DNA of 64,000 nt from Shewanella sp. Arc9-LZ (GTDB lineage Bacteria; Pseudomonadota; Gammaproteobacteria; Enterobacterales; Shewanellaceae): the NCBI RefSeq assembly GCF_010092445.1, contig NZ_CP048031.1, positions 3,472,001 through 3,536,000 on the forward strand, read 5' to 3'. Shown here piece by piece: positions 1 through 10,668 of the stretch. Each line of letters starts with the position of its first letter. Positions within the stretch are counted from its first letter, which is position 1. The notes below the pieces were generated by a model. The model searched no databases. It was not told the DNA's origin and saw only the letters and a list, made by a program, of their open reading frames with translations. A program made the position numbers and the translations under genes.

Positions 1-301
1 TAATAACCGCTTCTTCTAATGCTAAAAAACCGCCTTTACGGGCAGCATCAGCCATGGTGACAGCTTGTTCTATCAAGTCTTCAGGTTTATCTAATTTAAA
101 CATGAAGGCTTTCATACCAATCTTTATTGAACCTAAAAATTGCTTTAGGTTAAATTTCATCATCACCACAAATAAAGAGCCTGCCACAACAATCAAAATT
201 GACGGTACATCGATAAATAATCCGATACCACCACTGGTGATCATCGCACCAATAATAAATGCAAAAGCACCGATAATACCTATTAGGGTAGCTAAATCCA
301 C
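1..301 (-). CDS. pomA: Flagellar stator protein PomA/MotA, N-terminal part (cut by window edge)
   Basis: Membrane stator subunit that, with PomB, conducts Na+ and drives the polar flagellar motor. The reverse strand reads from a GTG at 301-299 (VDLATLIGIIGAFAFIIGAM...) with a good GAGGAG ribosome site just upstream. The first 100 residues hold two hydrophobic segments (about residues 4-22 and 33-48) and the stretch KAFMFKLDKPEDLIEQAV, typical of the Vibrio/Shewanella PomA type rather than H+-driven MotA. The remaining part, including the channel residues of the third and fourth membrane segments, lies outside the window. It is divergent from xseB. The Na+ preference is inferred from family resemblance only. 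Confidence 0.85.
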   Translation of the reverse strand, partial: MDLATLIGIIGAFAFIIGAMITSGGIGLFIDVPSILIVVAGSLFVVMMKFNLKQFLGSIKIGMKAFMFKLDKPEDLIEQAVTMADAARKGGFLALEEAVI

Positions 302-639
302 AACCTCTCCTCAATCGCAGTCATTATGCTGCTTATTTGTGCTACTTTCATCGTGCTGTTAGCGCACGTTATATGACCCGAATAATCCGACAGCATTTTG
401 TGTTAATAACAACGCCCATCGTTATGTATTACAGCAAAAGTTTCAATACTATTTTTGCTAGCAAATTTAAATCATGACTTGTTATCGGACAAACTTGGCT
501 CAAGTTTAGCTTGTTTTTGTACATTCTAAACAAAATTCAATAACAAAGCGTGCTGTTGAGCAAATAACCAGCGACTGTATTTGACCGATACGCTGGGCTG
601 ATATACCTTGTCACACGCTGAATGAAAGGAATATTACTC
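302..639. other. Intergenic region between divergent pomA and xseB
   Basis: 338 bp with no supported gene. It must carry promoters for both pomA (leftward) and xseB (rightward). A weak sigma-70-like pair (TTGACC near 575, TATACC near 601, spacing short) precedes xseB. I found no convincing FliA-type promoter for pomA. Confidence 0.4.
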
Positions 640-876
640 GTGGCTAAAAAACCTGAAAATCTCAGTTTTGAACAATCATTAACTGAACTTGAAACCATTG
701 TTGCTCATTTGGAGCAAGGTGAAGTGTCGCTGGATGATGCACTTAAGCAGTTTGAGCGTGGCATTAAGTTAGTACGTCAAAGCCAAGCAAAACTTGAGCA
801 AGCACAGCAAAAAGTCTCTATCTTATTAAATGAAGATGATGCCGAATTAGCGTCGTTCACTGTAGAAAGTGAATAA
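640..876 (+). CDS. xseB: Exodeoxyribonuclease VII small subunit
   Basis: Small helical subunit of the single-strand-specific exonuclease VII, which binds several copies of itself to the large subunit XseA. The 78-residue product contains the family pattern SFEQSLTELETIVAHLEQGE followed by SLDDALKQFERG, covering nearly all of the usual 75-85 residue length. I chose GTG at 640 (product MAKKPENLSF) because AAAGGA at 625-630 is at the right distance; an in-frame ATG at 622 has no ribosome site. It is first in a tight operon with ispA (39-bp gap) and dxs, a common gammaproteobacterial order. Confidence 0.92.
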   Translation: MAKKPENLSFEQSLTELETIVAHLEQGEVSLDDALKQFERGIKLVRQSQAKLEQAQQKVSILLNEDDAELASFTVESE

Positions 877-915
877 TCGTCAACATAGTGTGTATTAAAT
901 AATAGGTCTTGATAC

Positions 916-1797
916 GTGTTAGCTGAAGCAATAACAACATACCAAAATCGCGTTAATGGTATTCTTAACCAACATTTAACGCTGCTCGATGACGCTGCAC
1001 CAGATTTAAAAGCAGCGATGCTCCATGGTGCGCTATTGGGTGGGAAACGCATAAGACCATTTTTGGTCTACAGTGTAGGTGACATGCTCGGTGTCAATAT
1101 CAATGCACTTGATAAAGCCGCGGCTGCTATTGAGTGTATTCATGCCTATTCATTAATACACGATGACTTACCGGCAATGGATAACGATGCACTTCGTCGT
1201 GGCCAACCAACTGTTCATATTGCATTTGACGAAGCCACCGCGATTTTAGCCGGTGATGCGTTGCAAACATTGGCTTTTGAAATTATCACAGCCCCTTGTA
1301 ATGACTTACATCCGAAGCAACAACTGGCGATGGTCAGAGTACTCGCAAAAGCTTCAGGGTATCAAGGTATGTGCGGTGGGCAGGCGATTGATCTGAGTGC
1401 AACAGATCACAGTATAAATTTAGACCGATTAACCGAATTACATAATAAAAAAACCGGAGCGTTAATCAGTTGTGCGGTTGAGCTTGCCTTAATCGCTGCT
1501 GACGTACCCGATGAGCATTATAAATTAATGATGAAATATGCCCATACGCTTGGGCTAGCTTTTCAAGTGCAAGATGATATTTTAGATATTACTGCTAGCA
1601 CCGAAGAGCTAGGCAAACCACAAGGCAGCGATCAGCAATCGAATAAAAGCACGTTCCCGAAACTATTGGGTCTCGATGGTGCCAAAGCCTGTGCAGAACA
1701 ACTAATACAAGATGCACTATCAGCGCTGACTAAATTACCATACAATAGCCAGTTAATTGCAGACTTCGCCCACTACATTATTGAGCGAAGATTATAA
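916..1797 (+). CDS. ispA: (2E,6E)-farnesyl diphosphate synthase
   Basis: Condenses dimethylallyl and isopentenyl diphosphate to geranyl and then farnesyl diphosphate, feeding quinone and undecaprenyl carrier synthesis. The 293-residue product has the first aspartate-rich motif DDLPAMD at residues 83-89, the second DDILD at 220-224, and GGKRIRP at 42-48, so all catalytic Mg-binding residues are present. It starts with GTG at 916. It lies between xseB and dxs; the gap to dxs is 22 bp, so translation is probably coupled within one transcript. Confidence 0.95.
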   Translation: MLAEAITTYQNRVNGILNQHLTLLDDAAPDLKAAMLHGALLGGKRIRPFLVYSVGDMLGVNINALDKAAAAIECIHAYSLIHDDLPAMDNDALRRGQPTVHIAFDEATAILAGDALQTLAFEIITAPCNDLHPKQQLAMVRVLAKASGYQGMCGGQAIDLSATDHSINLDRLTELHNKKTGALISCAVELALIAADVPDEHYKLMMKYAHTLGLAFQVQDDILDITASTEELGKPQGSDQQSNKSTFPKLLGLDGAKACAEQLIQDALSALTKLPYNSQLIADFAHYIIERRL

Positions 1798-1819
1798 TAA
1801 AGAGTCAGACAATCTCGCT

Positions 1820-3685
1820 ATGAGCTTCGATATTTCTAAATTTCCAGTACTAGCGAAAGCTAATACACCAGAAGAATTAAGGAAGTTACCTCAAGGTTTA
1901 CTTCCTCAAGTGTCTGATGAACTCAGACAGTTCTTACTTCAGTCTGTTGCTATTTCTAGCGGACATTTTGCTTCTGGCTTAGGCACAGTTGAATTAACTG
2001 TGGCACTTCATTATGTCTACAATACCCCATTTGATCAGTTAGTTTGGGATGTAGGGCATCAAGCTTATCCACATAAAATCCTTACCGATCGTCGTGAACA
2101 GATGCATACCATTCGACAAAAGAATGGCTTACATCCTTTCCCATGGCGTGAAGAAAGCCCATACGATACGTTTAGCGTGGGTCACTCTGGCACCTCTGTT
2201 AGCGCCGCCTTAGGTATGGCGATTGCGGCAGGGAAAGAAGGTGCGGGTCGAAAAGTGGTTGCTGTAATTGGTGATGGCGCCATGACCGGGGGAATGGTGT
2301 TTGAAGCCTTAAATCATGCTGGCGACTTGCACAATGACATGCTCGTGGTACTGAATGACAATGAAATGTCGATTTCTGAAAATGTTGGCGCACTGAATAA
2401 TCATTTGGCACAGCTGATGTCAGGTCGTTTTTATACCACCATTCGAGAAAACAGTAAAAAGGTCCTTAAAGGGATGCCGGTCATTAAAGAAATGGCTAAG
2501 CGTACTGAAGAGCACCTTAAAGGCATGGTGGTGCCTGCAACGTTATTTGAAGAACTAGGGTTTAATTATATTGGCCCAATAGATGGTCACGATGTTGATT
2601 CGCTCGTTGAAACAATGCGTAATATGCGTAACCTCAAAGGTCCACAGATACTGCATATCATGACCAAAAAAGGTCGTGGTTATGAGCCTGCTGAAAAAGA
2701 TCCTATCGGCTGGCACGCGGTGCCTAAATTTGATCCCAGCCAGTTTAAGAAACCGACAACGAAACCAGGTTTGCCTACGTTTTCACAAGTATTTGGTAAA
2801 TGGTTATGCGACATGGCTGCCACAGACGACAAGTTAGTCGCTATTACGCCCGCTATGCGCGAAGGCTCTGGCATGGTTGAGTTTTCGCAACGATTCCCAA
2901 GCCAATATTTTGATGCTGCCATTGCTGAACAACATGCAGTCACCTTATCCGCAGGGTTTGCCTGTGCAGGTCTAAAGCCTGTGGTTGCTATTTACTCGAC
3001 TTTTTTACAGCGCGGATACGATCAACTTATCCACGATGTGGCTTTGCAACGTTTACCAGTATTATTCGCTATTGACCGTGGTGGTATTGTTGGTGCAGAT
3101 GGCCCAACTCATCAAGGGGCATTCGATTTAAGCTTTATGCGTTGTATTCCTAATATGATCATTATGGCGCCATCAGATGAAAACGAATGCCGTCAAATGC
3201 TCTATACAGGTTATTGCTATCAAGATGGGCCGACTGCGGTACGTTACCCTCGAGGGTTTGCGACTGGGGCTGAACAAGTTGAGGCCATGACATTAATACC
3301 GATAGGTAAAGGGGTATTAACCCGTCAAGGTCAAAAAATTGCCATTGTTAACTTTGGTACCACACTTGAAGCTGCTACCTATGCTGCTGAAAAACTGGAT
3401 GCTACCATTGCCGATATGCGCTTTGTTAAGCCACTAGATTTAGCCTTGCTTGAACAACTTGCCAATAGCCATGATGTTATCGTTACCGTTGAAGAAAATG
3501 CGATTATGGGTGGTGCGGGTTCTGGAGTGATTGAAGCATTACACAAAATGCGGATCGTGAAACCTGTGTTACAGATTGGTTTGCCTGATGAATTTATTCA
3601 ACACGGCGCACCTGATGAAATCATCACGGATCTTCAACTTGATGCTGAAGGTATTTTAGCGCAAATCCAAGCATTTATGGCTTAA
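1820..3685 (+). CDS. dxs: 1-deoxy-D-xylulose-5-phosphate synthase
   Basis: Thiamine-diphosphate enzyme joining pyruvate and glyceraldehyde 3-phosphate, the entry step of the MEP isoprenoid pathway. The 621-residue protein shows the TPP/Mg motif GDGAMTGG at residues 151-158 with NDNEMS at 179-184, and the transketolase pyrimidine-binding and C-terminal domains ([26 protein letters not shown]). Start taken at ATG 1820 ([10 protein letters not shown]), which agrees with the usual family length; the reading frame is open further upstream into ispA but those residues do not look like Dxs. It is last in xseB-ispA-dxs and is followed by a strong terminator. Confidence 0.96.
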   Translation: MSFDISKFPVLAKANTPEELRKLPQGLLPQVSDELRQFLLQSVAISSGHFASGLGTVELTVALHYVYNTPFDQLVWDVGHQAYPHKILTDRREQMHTIRQKNGLHPFPWREESPYDTFSVGHSGTSVSAALGMAIAAGKEGAGRKVVAVIGDGAMTGGMVFEALNHAGDLHNDMLVVLNDNEMSISENVGALNNHLAQLMSGRFYTTIRENSKKVLKGMPVIKEMAKRTEEHLKGMVVPATLFEELGFNYIGPIDGHDVDSLVETMRNMRNLKGPQILHIMTKKGRGYEPAEKDPIGWHAVPKFDPSQFKKPTTKPGLPTFSQVFGKWLCDMAATDDKLVAITPAMREGSGMVEFSQRFPSQYFDAAIAEQHAVTLSAGFACAGLKPVVAIYSTFLQRGYDQLIHDVALQRLPVLFAIDRGGIVGADGPTHQGAFDLSFMRCIPNMIIMAPSDENECRQMLYTGYCYQDGPTAVRYPRGFATGAEQVEAMTLIPIGKGVLTRQGQKIAIVNFGTTLEAATYAAEKLDATIADMRFVKPLDLALLEQLANSHDVIVTVEENAIMGGAGSGVIEALHKMRIVKPVLQIGLPDEFIQHGAPDEIITDLQLDAEGILAQIQAFMA

Positions 3686-3714
3686 TATTCTACTGTTATT
3701 ACTGGCAGAGGATC

Positions 3715-3744
3715 AAAAAAGGACTGAAAATTCAGTCCTTTTTT
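3715..3744. terminator. Bidirectional rho-independent terminator dxs/grpE
   Basis: A perfect hairpin with AGGACTGAA and TTCAGTCCT arms lies between an A-run and a T-run, so it can stop dxs transcripts from the left and read-through from grpE on the right, the two genes being convergent. Confidence 0.9.
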
Positions 3745-3900
3745 ATGGCTCGCGTTCTAGTGATCATAGTGCACGTAACTATGATAAATAGCACTATAAT
3801 AAATAGCACTATATGAATAGCACTATGTTGAAGATACTATAATGCTATTGGCTACAGCTCTAGTGTCAACAAGCGAGTATTATTGAGATTAACGTTATCG

Positions 3901-4506
3901 TTAAGCTTCAACATCCACACTGCCACCGCCTTGAGATACCATCACCATCGCAGGACGCAGTAAACGGTCATTCAATAAATAACCTTTCTGCATGACCATC
4001 ATGACAGTGTTGGCAGGAAATTCAGCACTTGGCTGCATCCCAATAGCTTGATGATGTTCAGGGTTAAATGCTTGGCCTTGTGGATCAACTTGAGTTACAC
4101 CAAACTTTGCCACCGAGGTTAAAAAGCCTTTCATGGTCAGTTCGACACCCTCATAAATCGCTTTAGTCGCTTCATCTTCAGGGTTAGTCCCCTGTAAGGC
4201 GCGTTCCATATTATCGATTACAGGTAAGAGTTCGTTAGCAAACTTTTCCAAGGCAAACTTACGTGCTTGCTCGACATCTTTTGCCGCGCGAGTACGAATA
4301 TTCTGTGTTTCTGCCGCTGCGCGCATTTCAACATCTTTACGCTCAGCTAACGCAGTTTCAGACTCAGCCAATAGTTGCTCTAGTTCTTCAATTCGAAAAT
4401 TTGCTTGGGTTACTTCATCCATCAAACTTGCCTCATCAGCCACAACTTCAGGAGTTACAGCTTCTTCCACTTGATCTTGCGATGTGTTGTTCGATTCGTT
4501 GCTCAT
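3901..4506 (-). CDS. grpE: Nucleotide exchange factor GrpE
   Basis: Co-chaperone that releases ADP from DnaK. The 201-residue protein has an acidic, low-complexity N-terminus (to about residue 33), a long coiled coil (about 35-90; [20 protein letters not shown]), and the C-terminal beta domain with [10 protein letters not shown] and [21 protein letters not shown], the GrpE signature. Start placed at ATG 4506 because GGAG is 6-7 bases upstream; a GTG two codons earlier is less likely. dnaK/dnaJ are not adjacent. A heat-shock-type promoter lies about 110 bp upstream. Confidence 0.95.
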   Translation of the reverse strand: MSNESNNTSQDQVEEAVTPEVVADEASLMDEVTQANFRIEELEQLLAESETALAERKDVEMRAAAETQNIRTRAAKDVEQARKFALEKFANELLPVIDNMERALQGTNPEDEATKAIYEGVELTMKGFLTSVAKFGVTQVDPQGQAFNPEHHQAIGMQPSAEFPANTVMMVMQKGYLLNDRLLRPAMVMVSQGGGSVDVEA

Positions 4507-4615
4507 TTTCACTCCAGCTAAAAAATGCGTTATTTCGTATTCTACGACAATAAAATAAAGTGGCCATTTACTGATAAATTAACAGCAAATCTCACACTTC
4601 TAATAAGTTTGAGTA

Positions 4616-4645
4616 TATTATGGGGATCAATTCTTATGTTTCAAG
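4616..4645 (-). promoter_or_regulatory. Sigma-32 (RpoH) heat-shock promoter of grpE
   Basis: On the minus strand CTTGAAA is followed after 13 bases by CCCCATAATA, almost exactly the RpoH consensus (CTTGAAA, 13-14 bases, CCCCATNT). Initiation would fall near 4608, giving a leader of about 100 bases before grpE. It lies just upstream of the nadK coding region on the other strand. Confidence 0.8.
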
Positions 4646-4670
4646 GCCTAAAGGCATAACAAACTCGAAT

Positions 4671-5549
4671 ATGACTAAAATGTTCCAGACAATCGGTCTC
4701 ATCGGTAAACCACATCATCAAGGGACTAACCTCACGTTAACCCGATTGCATCATTGGTTAAGCATGCAGGGCTTTAGGGTTATCGTTGAAGGACGAGTCT
4801 CTGCAGAGCTGGGGGTAGATGTTTGTTCAATGGACCTACTTGAAATGGGTGAACATTGTGATTTAGCCATCGTGGTTGGTGGTGATGGTAATATGTTAGG
4901 TGCAGCCCGAGTATTGGCGCGTTTTAATGTTGCCGTGATTGGTGTCAACCGGGGTAACTTAGGTTTTTTAACTGATTTACCTCCTGATAACTTCGAAGAA
5001 GCCTTGTCTAAAGTGCTCGGCGGTGAATTTGAAACTGAACACCGTTTTTTACTGGAGGCTGAAGTTCACCGTCACGGCAAAATAACCGCCAGTAATACTG
5101 CCGTCAATGAAGCGGTACTTCACCCTGGCAAAATTGCTCATATGATCCAATTTGAGGTGTATATTGACGAGCAGTTTATGTATAGCCAACGTGCTGATGG
5201 CATGATTGTGTCTACACCAACAGGTTCTACAGCTTATTCTTTGTCAGCTGGCGGTTCAATATTAACACCTAATCTGCAAGCACTTATTTTAGTGCCGATG
5301 TTTCCTCACACCTTGTCATGCCGACCTATTGTAGTCGATGCGTGTAGTACCATTAAATTAGTGGTATCACCTGATAATGGTGAAAACCTCGAAGTCAGTT
5401 GTGATGGCCATGTTCATTTAGCCGTATTACCCGGTGATGAAATTTTTATTCGCCGCTCAAATGAACGCCTAAGACTCATCCATCCCAAAGGCCATAATTA
5501 TTTTCACGTATTACGTAACAAATTAGGCTGGGGAAGTAAACTTTTCTAA
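4671..5549 (+). CDS. nadK: NAD kinase
   Basis: Phosphorylates NAD+ to NADP+. The translation has the catalytic GGDGN motif ([15 protein letters not shown], about residues 64-78), the conserved [10 protein letters not shown] segment and [15 protein letters not shown] in the C-terminal domain. Start chosen at ATG 4671 ([18 protein letters not shown]), giving 292 residues, the length of the E. coli enzyme; the frame stays open back to an ATG at 4620, but neither start has a strong ribosome site and the upstream one would overlap the grpE promoter. Confidence 0.93.
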   Translation: MTKMFQTIGLIGKPHHQGTNLTLTRLHHWLSMQGFRVIVEGRVSAELGVDVCSMDLLEMGEHCDLAIVVGGDGNMLGAARVLARFNVAVIGVNRGNLGFLTDLPPDNFEEALSKVLGGEFETEHRFLLEAEVHRHGKITASNTAVNEAVLHPGKIAHMIQFEVYIDEQFMYSQRADGMIVSTPTGSTAYSLSAGGSILTPNLQALILVPMFPHTLSCRPIVVDACSTIKLVVSPDNGENLEVSCDGHVHLAVLPGDEIFIRRSNERLRLIHPKGHNYFHVLRNKLGWGSKLF

Positions 5550-5879
5550 CTGTTTGAACTCGATCACAACACCGTCGCCTTTCTAGTGAGCCTCTTCACA
5601 TTACCAAATACTAATTAATTATATTGTAAGCCAATCGGTAACTCGCTTGGTTTTACTTTATATGAATTGTTACATCTCTGAAAAGCGTGATCTCTACCAC
5701 GCACTAAAAACCTCACATTGGACTCGCTTCACAGTTCTGTCGGCTAATGCACTTTCCCGTGTATTAGATGATCTCGATCAACACTTTTAACACTTAAATA
5801 ACGTCTATTACGCCCTAGTTAGCCAAATGCTAACAAATAATAACAATTTAGTACCCACTTATAGTGATACGAGGTATGC
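5550..5879 (+). other. Intergenic regulatory region upstream of lldP
   Basis: 330 bp without a supported gene between nadK and the lactate permease. It contains an FNR/CRP-like palindrome (separate entry) about 100 bp before lldP. I saw no terminator for nadK. Confidence 0.5.
5768..5781 (+). promoter_or_regulatory. EtrA/FNR- or CRP-like palindrome upstream of lldP
   Basis: ATGAT-CTCG-ATCAA matches the FNR-type consensus TTGAT-N4-ATCAA at 9 of 10 positions; its core TGATCTCGATCA also resembles the centre of CRP sites. It lies 99 bp before the lldP start, a position compatible with an activator. Which factor binds cannot be decided from sequence; CRP control of lactate genes is known in Shewanella. 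Confidence 0.5.
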
Positions 5880-7532
5880 ATGACAATATTACAGATACTA
5901 GCAAGCTTGACCCCCATTATTAGCGTAATGGTATTCTTGGTGCTTATGCGCTTACCAGCGTCGAAAGCAATGCCCATATCAATGGTTGCTACAGGCCTTG
6001 TAGCAATGTTTATTTGGCAAATGGATACGCAACTTCTTGCGGCATCTGTAGTCGAAGGTCTTCTCGCGGCGTTAACACCGCTGACCATTATTTTTGGCGC
6101 GGTATTTTTGTTAAATACCCTTAAATATTCTGGCGCCATGGACACTATTCGTTCAGGCTTTACTAACATCAGTGCCGATGCGCGAGTTCAGGTGATTATT
6201 ATTTGCTGGTTGTTTGGATCGTTTATTGAAGGCTCTGCAGGCTTCGGTACTCCAGCTGCAATCGGTGCACCGCTACTAGTATTATTAGGTATCCCACCCA
6301 TTGCTGCAGCCGTAGTGGCCTTGATTGCTGATTCAACATCAGTGTCATTTGGCGCAATTGGTTTACCTGTTCTATTTGGGATGGAACAAGGCCTAACAGA
6401 AGGCGGCGTTAACATGGCGGCAGCTCAAATTGCTGAACATGGTGGCACCTTCGCAGGTTATGCACAGTATATTGCTAAACACATGATCACCATCGACTTA
6501 ATAACAGGTACATTAATTCCGTTAGTGATGGTTTGTGTATTAACAGGATTTTTTGGTCGCAACAAGTCGATTAAAGAAGGTTTACAAGTTTGGAAATTTG
6601 CAATATTTGCGGGTTTTGCCTTTACCATACCAGCATGGTTAATTAACTATTTTGCCGGTCCTGAATTCCCTTCTGTTATTGGTGCTCTTGTGGGTATGGC
6701 GTTAGTTATCCCTGTCGCGAGAAAAGGCTGGTTACTGCCATCAACACCTTGGTGTGACTTCAGCGAAAACGACAATAAATCAGATGAAGAGCTCGCGATT
6801 AATCAAACACCGGTTAAATTCTCACAAATTGCCGCTTGGTCTCCATACATCATTATGGCGTCGTTATTAGTCTTATCTCGTGTCGTTACACCATTTAAAA
6901 GCTGGTTGCTTGGCTTTAACATTAGCTGGACGGGTTTATTAGGCACAGAGCTTAAAGCCGGCTTTGCTACATTGTATGCACCGGGAATCTTCTTTGTTGT
7001 TGTATGTTTATTCGGTTTTATCTTATTTAAAATGAAACCTACTGCAATGAAGCAATCAATCACCGTATCTTGTCGTTCAATGTTACCAACGATCATTTCA
7101 CTAGGTGCATCAGTACCTATGGTAAAAATATTCCTAAACTCAGGTGAAAATGGCGCTGGTCTCGCTTCAATGCCAGTTGCATTAGCAGACCTACTGGCCA
7201 ATAGCATGGGCTCAGTTTGGGCTTGGGTTTCACCTATTGTCGGTATTTTTGGTGCCTTCCTGTCAGGTTCTGCGACTTTCTCAAACATGATGTTCTCAGG
7301 CTTACAGTATTCAGTTGCAGATAATATCGGCATGAATCACGCCATCGCGTTAGCGTTGCAAGGCATTGGAGCCAATGCGGGTAACATGATGTGTGTAATG
7401 AACGTCGTTGCTGCTGCTACCGTGGTAGGAATGGCAGGTCGTGAGTCTGAAATTATTCGTAAAACAATGCCTATCGCACTGGGTTATGCCTTAGTTGCAG
7501 GCACTATTGCTGTTATCTGGGGTGGATTCTAA
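5880..7532 (+). CDS. lldP: Lactate permease (LctP/LldP family)
   Basis: Inner-membrane proton symporter for lactate. The 550-residue protein is hydrophobic throughout with about 12-14 predicted membrane segments and the family stretches [15 protein letters not shown] (about residues 114-128) and [14 protein letters not shown] near the C-terminal third. GAGGT lies just before ATG 5880. The next gene encodes a D-lactate dehydrogenase, separated by 91 bp with a hairpin, so the two probably form an operon for lactate uptake and oxidation, the central carbon route of many shewanellae. Substrate is inferred from family plus neighbour. Confidence 0.9.
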   Translation: MTILQILASLTPIISVMVFLVLMRLPASKAMPISMVATGLVAMFIWQMDTQLLAASVVEGLLAALTPLTIIFGAVFLLNTLKYSGAMDTIRSGFTNISADARVQVIIICWLFGSFIEGSAGFGTPAAIGAPLLVLLGIPPIAAAVVALIADSTSVSFGAIGLPVLFGMEQGLTEGGVNMAAAQIAEHGGTFAGYAQYIAKHMITIDLITGTLIPLVMVCVLTGFFGRNKSIKEGLQVWKFAIFAGFAFTIPAWLINYFAGPEFPSVIGALVGMALVIPVARKGWLLPSTPWCDFSENDNKSDEELAINQTPVKFSQIAAWSPYIIMASLLVLSRVVTPFKSWLLGFNISWTGLLGTELKAGFATLYAPGIFFVVVCLFGFILFKMKPTAMKQSITVSCRSMLPTIISLGASVPMVKIFLNSGENGAGLASMPVALADLLANSMGSVWAWVSPIVGIFGAFLSGSATFSNMMFSGLQYSVADNIGMNHAIALALQGIGANAGNMMCVMNVVAAATVVGMAGRESEIIRKTMPIALGYALVAGTIAVIWGGF

Positions 7533-7575
7533 TTAACGATAAAGTTACTTATATTCTAACGATAACAATACAACA

Positions 7576-7594
7576 GCAGGCACAAAATGCCTGC
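7576..7594 (+). other. Intercistronic hairpin between lldP and dld-II
   Basis: GCAGGCA and TGCCTGC arms with a 5-base loop, not followed by a T-run. It more likely stabilises the 3' end of lldP mRNA or sets the expression ratio than fully terminates. Confidence 0.55.
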
Positions 7595-7623
7595 CGTTCA
7601 TTCGAGTGTAAAGAGAGCATGTT

Positions 7624-10428
7624 ATGACTATTAATTATCAAGTAGTGATGGATACGTTAACGTCACAGCTCGGCAGTCACGCCGTATCCAATGATCCAGT
7701 GCGTCGTTTTGCTTGGTCAACTGATGCCAGTTACTTTCGTATCGTACCTGAAATTGTGGTACACGCAGATACTCCAGAACAAGTTAAAATAACCCTTAAT
7801 ATCGCCAGAGCACATAATGTGCCAGTAACCTTTCGTGCTGCCGGTACCAGTTTATCTGGCCAGGCAATTGGTGATGGTATTTTACTTATTTTGGGCCATG
7901 ATGGTTTTAGAAACATTGAAATCAGTGAAGATAGAAATTCAATCACTCTAGGTGCTGCGGTCATTGGTTCAGATGCCAACATGGCATTAAAACCCTTCAA
8001 TAAAAAAATTGGTCCCGATCCAGCCACACTAGCCTCTGCACAAATTGCCGGAATGGTAGCAAATAATGCATCAGGAATGTGTTGTGGCACCGCGCAGAAC
8101 AGTTATCAAACCATTAAATCAGTTAAATTAATGCTTGCCGATGGTACTGAACTTGACACCGGTTGTCCGCATTCAAAAGCAGCATTTAGCCAGTCTAATC
8201 CTGCGTTACTTACGGCGTTAACCGATCTTGCGCAATTAACTCAAAATAATCCAACCCTATCGGCGCGGATCCGTAAAAAGTTCTCGATTAAGAACACCAC
8301 TGGTTACAGCATTAATGCACTGGTAGATTTTAGCGATCCATTTGACATCATTAATCACTTAATTGTGGGCTCAGAAGGCACACTTGCGTTTGTAAATGAA
8401 GTCACTTATCACACTGTTGAAGAAGCTCAATTTAAAGCTTCTGCCATGGCGGTGTTCTTCAATATGGAAGATGCTGCCAGCGCAATACCACCGATTAAAG
8501 GTGATAGTGTGGCCGCTGCAGAATTACTTGATTGGGCATCGATTAAATCCGTTACCGGTAAAACTGGCATGCCGGAGTGGCTAAGTGATTTACCAGAAGG
8601 TTCAGCCATTCTATTAATTGAGTGTCGTGCTAATGACCCCGAAACGTTAGTGCAATACACTCAAGATGTGATCACAAAAATCGCTCACATTGACACTGAA
8701 CGTCCAACTGAATTCAGTAATGATCCAGCAGTATTTGGCCAGTATTGGGCAATGCGCTCTGGTTTATTCCCTATTATTGGCGGTGCAAGACCTAAAGGCA
8801 CATCGGTTATTATTGAAGATGTTGCATTCGAATTACAACATTTAGCCAGTGCAGCAGCAGACTTAACCGCTTTATTCCATCAACACGGTTACCCAGAAGG
8901 GGTGATTTATGGCCATGCTTTAGCCGGTAACTTCCATTTTATTATCACGCCAACGTTTGCCTCTCAAGATGATATCAATCGTTTCCAAAATTTCATGCAA
9001 GATGTCGCTGAAATGGTGATCAATAAGTACGATGGTTCGATGAAAGCAGAGCATGGTACTGGTCGAGCTGTAGCCCCCTTTGTTGAAATGGAATGGGGCA
9101 CTGACGCATATACATTAATGAAGCAAATCAAACAAATTTTCGACCCAAGTAAATTGTTAAATCCTGGGGTTATTCTCAATGATGACACGCTGGTACATGT
9201 TAAAAACATCAAACCTTGCCCAGTGGTAGATGACTTTATTGATAAATGTATTGAATGTGGTTTTTGTGAGAAAACCTGTCCAACATCGGCGCTTAACTTC
9301 TCTCCGCGCCAACGTATTGCGGTCTTGCGTGAAATTGAACGTTTAGAGCAATCGGGTGATAAAAAAGCCGCCGCAGAAATGCGTGCCAGTGCCAAATATG
9401 ATGTGGTTGATACCTGTGCAGCCTGTCAGCTATGTACTATTGCCTGCCCAGTTGACAACAGCATGGGTAATTTGGTGCGTAAACTGCGCACACCGTACAT
9501 CACCACCACAGAACAAAAAGTGCTCGACTTCCAAGCCAAGCATTTTGGCGCAGTAAACCAAGTGATCAGCACCGGCTTTGATATTTTAGGTATTGTGCAT
9601 AAAATAACTGGCGATGGTATCACCAACTCGTTGATGAAAGCGGGTCGTTTGATTTCCAAAGAAGTACCTTATTGGAATCCAGACTTCCCTAAAGGTGGCA
9701 AAGTGGCAAAGCCATCAGCCCATAAACCTGGTCAACAAACAGTTTTATACTTCCCTGCATGTGGTGGCAGAACCTTTGGTCCAACACCAAAAGATCCTGA
9801 CAACCGCACCTTGCCAGAAGTGGTTATGACTTTACTTGAACGCGCTGGCTACAATGTGATCATCCCAGAAAATACCCGCCATTTATGTTGCGGTCAGATG
9901 TGGGAATCAAAAGGTGATTTTAAAAACGCCGATGCTAAGCGTGATGAACTTATTGACGCACTCAGTACACAGTCAGAAAATGGCAAAGTGCCTATTATCG
10001 TTGATGCATTGTCTTGTACTTATCGCACATTAACCGGTAACCCTAAGGTGAAAATAACTGATTTAGTCGAGTTTATGCACGACGAGATGTTACCAAACAT
10101 GACAATTACGAAGAAATCTAACGTCACTTTACACCAAGGCTGTAGTGCCCGTAAGATGAAATTAGAGCCTAAGCAACAAGCTATTGCTGATGCGTGTGCT
10201 AACCATGTAGTGTTGCCAGCGGGCATTAGCTGTTGTGGTTATGCCGGTGAAAAAGGGCTTTATAAGCCTGAAATTAATGCCAGCGCACTGCGTAACATTA
10301 AAAAGCTCATTCCGGCAGAAACGAAAGAAGGTTACTACGCTAACAGAATGTGTGAAGTCGGCTTAACCCAACACAGTGGTATTTCATACCGCCATTTAGC
10401 GTATTTATTAGAAGAATGTACTCGTTAA
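7624..10428 (+). CDS. dld: FAD/Fe-S D-lactate dehydrogenase (Dld-II type)
   Basis: Membrane-associated respiratory enzyme oxidising D-lactate to pyruvate. Of the 934 residues, about 40-260 are an FAD_binding_4 domain (PVTFRAAGTSLSGQAIGDG), 260-525 an FAD-oxidase C domain (AEHGTGR near 478), followed by two 4Fe-4S clusters: CIECGFCEKTCP at 542-553 and CAACQLCTIACP at 598-609. The C-terminal third carries CCG-type heterodisulfide-reductase-like domains (LCCGQMWESKG; SCCGYAGEKG). This architecture matches the Shewanella Dld-II protein rather than the short E. coli Dld. It follows lldP. In S. oneidensis, as I recall, lldEGF for L-lactate follow directly; here a terminator and an oppositely oriented gene follow instead. 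Confidence 0.9.
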   Translation: MTINYQVVMDTLTSQLGSHAVSNDPVRRFAWSTDASYFRIVPEIVVHADTPEQVKITLNIARAHNVPVTFRAAGTSLSGQAIGDGILLILGHDGFRNIEISEDRNSITLGAAVIGSDANMALKPFNKKIGPDPATLASAQIAGMVANNASGMCCGTAQNSYQTIKSVKLMLADGTELDTGCPHSKAAFSQSNPALLTALTDLAQLTQNNPTLSARIRKKFSIKNTTGYSINALVDFSDPFDIINHLIVGSEGTLAFVNEVTYHTVEEAQFKASAMAVFFNMEDAASAIPPIKGDSVAAAELLDWASIKSVTGKTGMPEWLSDLPEGSAILLIECRANDPETLVQYTQDVITKIAHIDTERPTEFSNDPAVFGQYWAMRSGLFPIIGGARPKGTSVIIEDVAFELQHLASAAADLTALFHQHGYPEGVIYGHALAGNFHFIITPTFASQDDINRFQNFMQDVAEMVINKYDGSMKAEHGTGRAVAPFVEMEWGTDAYTLMKQIKQIFDPSKLLNPGVILNDDTLVHVKNIKPCPVVDDFIDKCIECGFCEKTCPTSALNFSPRQRIAVLREIERLEQSGDKKAAAEMRASAKYDVVDTCAACQLCTIACPVDNSMGNLVRKLRTPYITTTEQKVLDFQAKHFGAVNQVISTGFDILGIVHKITGDGITNSLMKAGRLISKEVPYWNPDFPKGGKVAKPSAHKPGQQTVLYFPACGGRTFGPTPKDPDNRTLPEVVMTLLERAGYNVIIPENTRHLCCGQMWESKGDFKNADAKRDELIDALSTQSENGKVPIIVDALSCTYRTLTGNPKVKITDLVEFMHDEMLPNMTITKKSNVTLHQGCSARKMKLEPKQQAIADACANHVVLPAGISCCGYAGEKGLYKPEINASALRNIKKLIPAETKEGYYANRMCEVGLTQHSGISYRHLAYLLEECTR

Positions 10429-10462
10429 ACTAACGGACCATCACAGTAAATAGCGTAAACAA

Positions 10463-10499
10463 TAAGGGCATTGATATCATATCAATGCCCTTAATTTTT
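10463..10499 (+). terminator. Rho-independent terminator after dld-II
   Basis: Near-perfect inverted repeat TAAGGGCATTGATAT / ATATCAATGCCCTTA followed by ATTTTTG. It closes the lactate operon. Confidence 0.85.
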
Positions 10500-10580
10500 G
10501 TTACCATACTTAACACTAATATCCGAACTCAGCGTTAATTAGCGTACTCAAACGAGTCATCCTACTCAATCGAGAGGTAC

Positions 10581-10668
10581 TATCAAAACGACATGTCCTA
10601 TCAAAACGACATGTCCTATCAAAACGAGATGTGTATCAAAACGAGATGTCCTATAAAACGAATTGCCC
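10581..10668. repeat. Five imperfect copies of an 18-bp tandem repeat
   Basis: Unit TATCAAAACGACATGTCC occurs twice exactly and then as three diverged copies (17-18 bp) ending about 13 bp from the cobW-family stop codon. The unit is A-rich and non-coding. No function is evident. Confidence 0.8.

Noticed and set aside
54..362. Plus-strand ORF at the left edge
   Set aside because: It is the antisense of pomA, whose protein sequence is clearly recognisable on the other strand.
302..420. FliA (sigma-28) promoter for pomA
   Set aside because: The best match on the minus strand near 395 agrees with too few positions of the consensus.
5550..5879. Riboswitch upstream of lldP
   Set aside because: No conserved aptamer core recognised; only a palindromic protein-binding-type site is visible.
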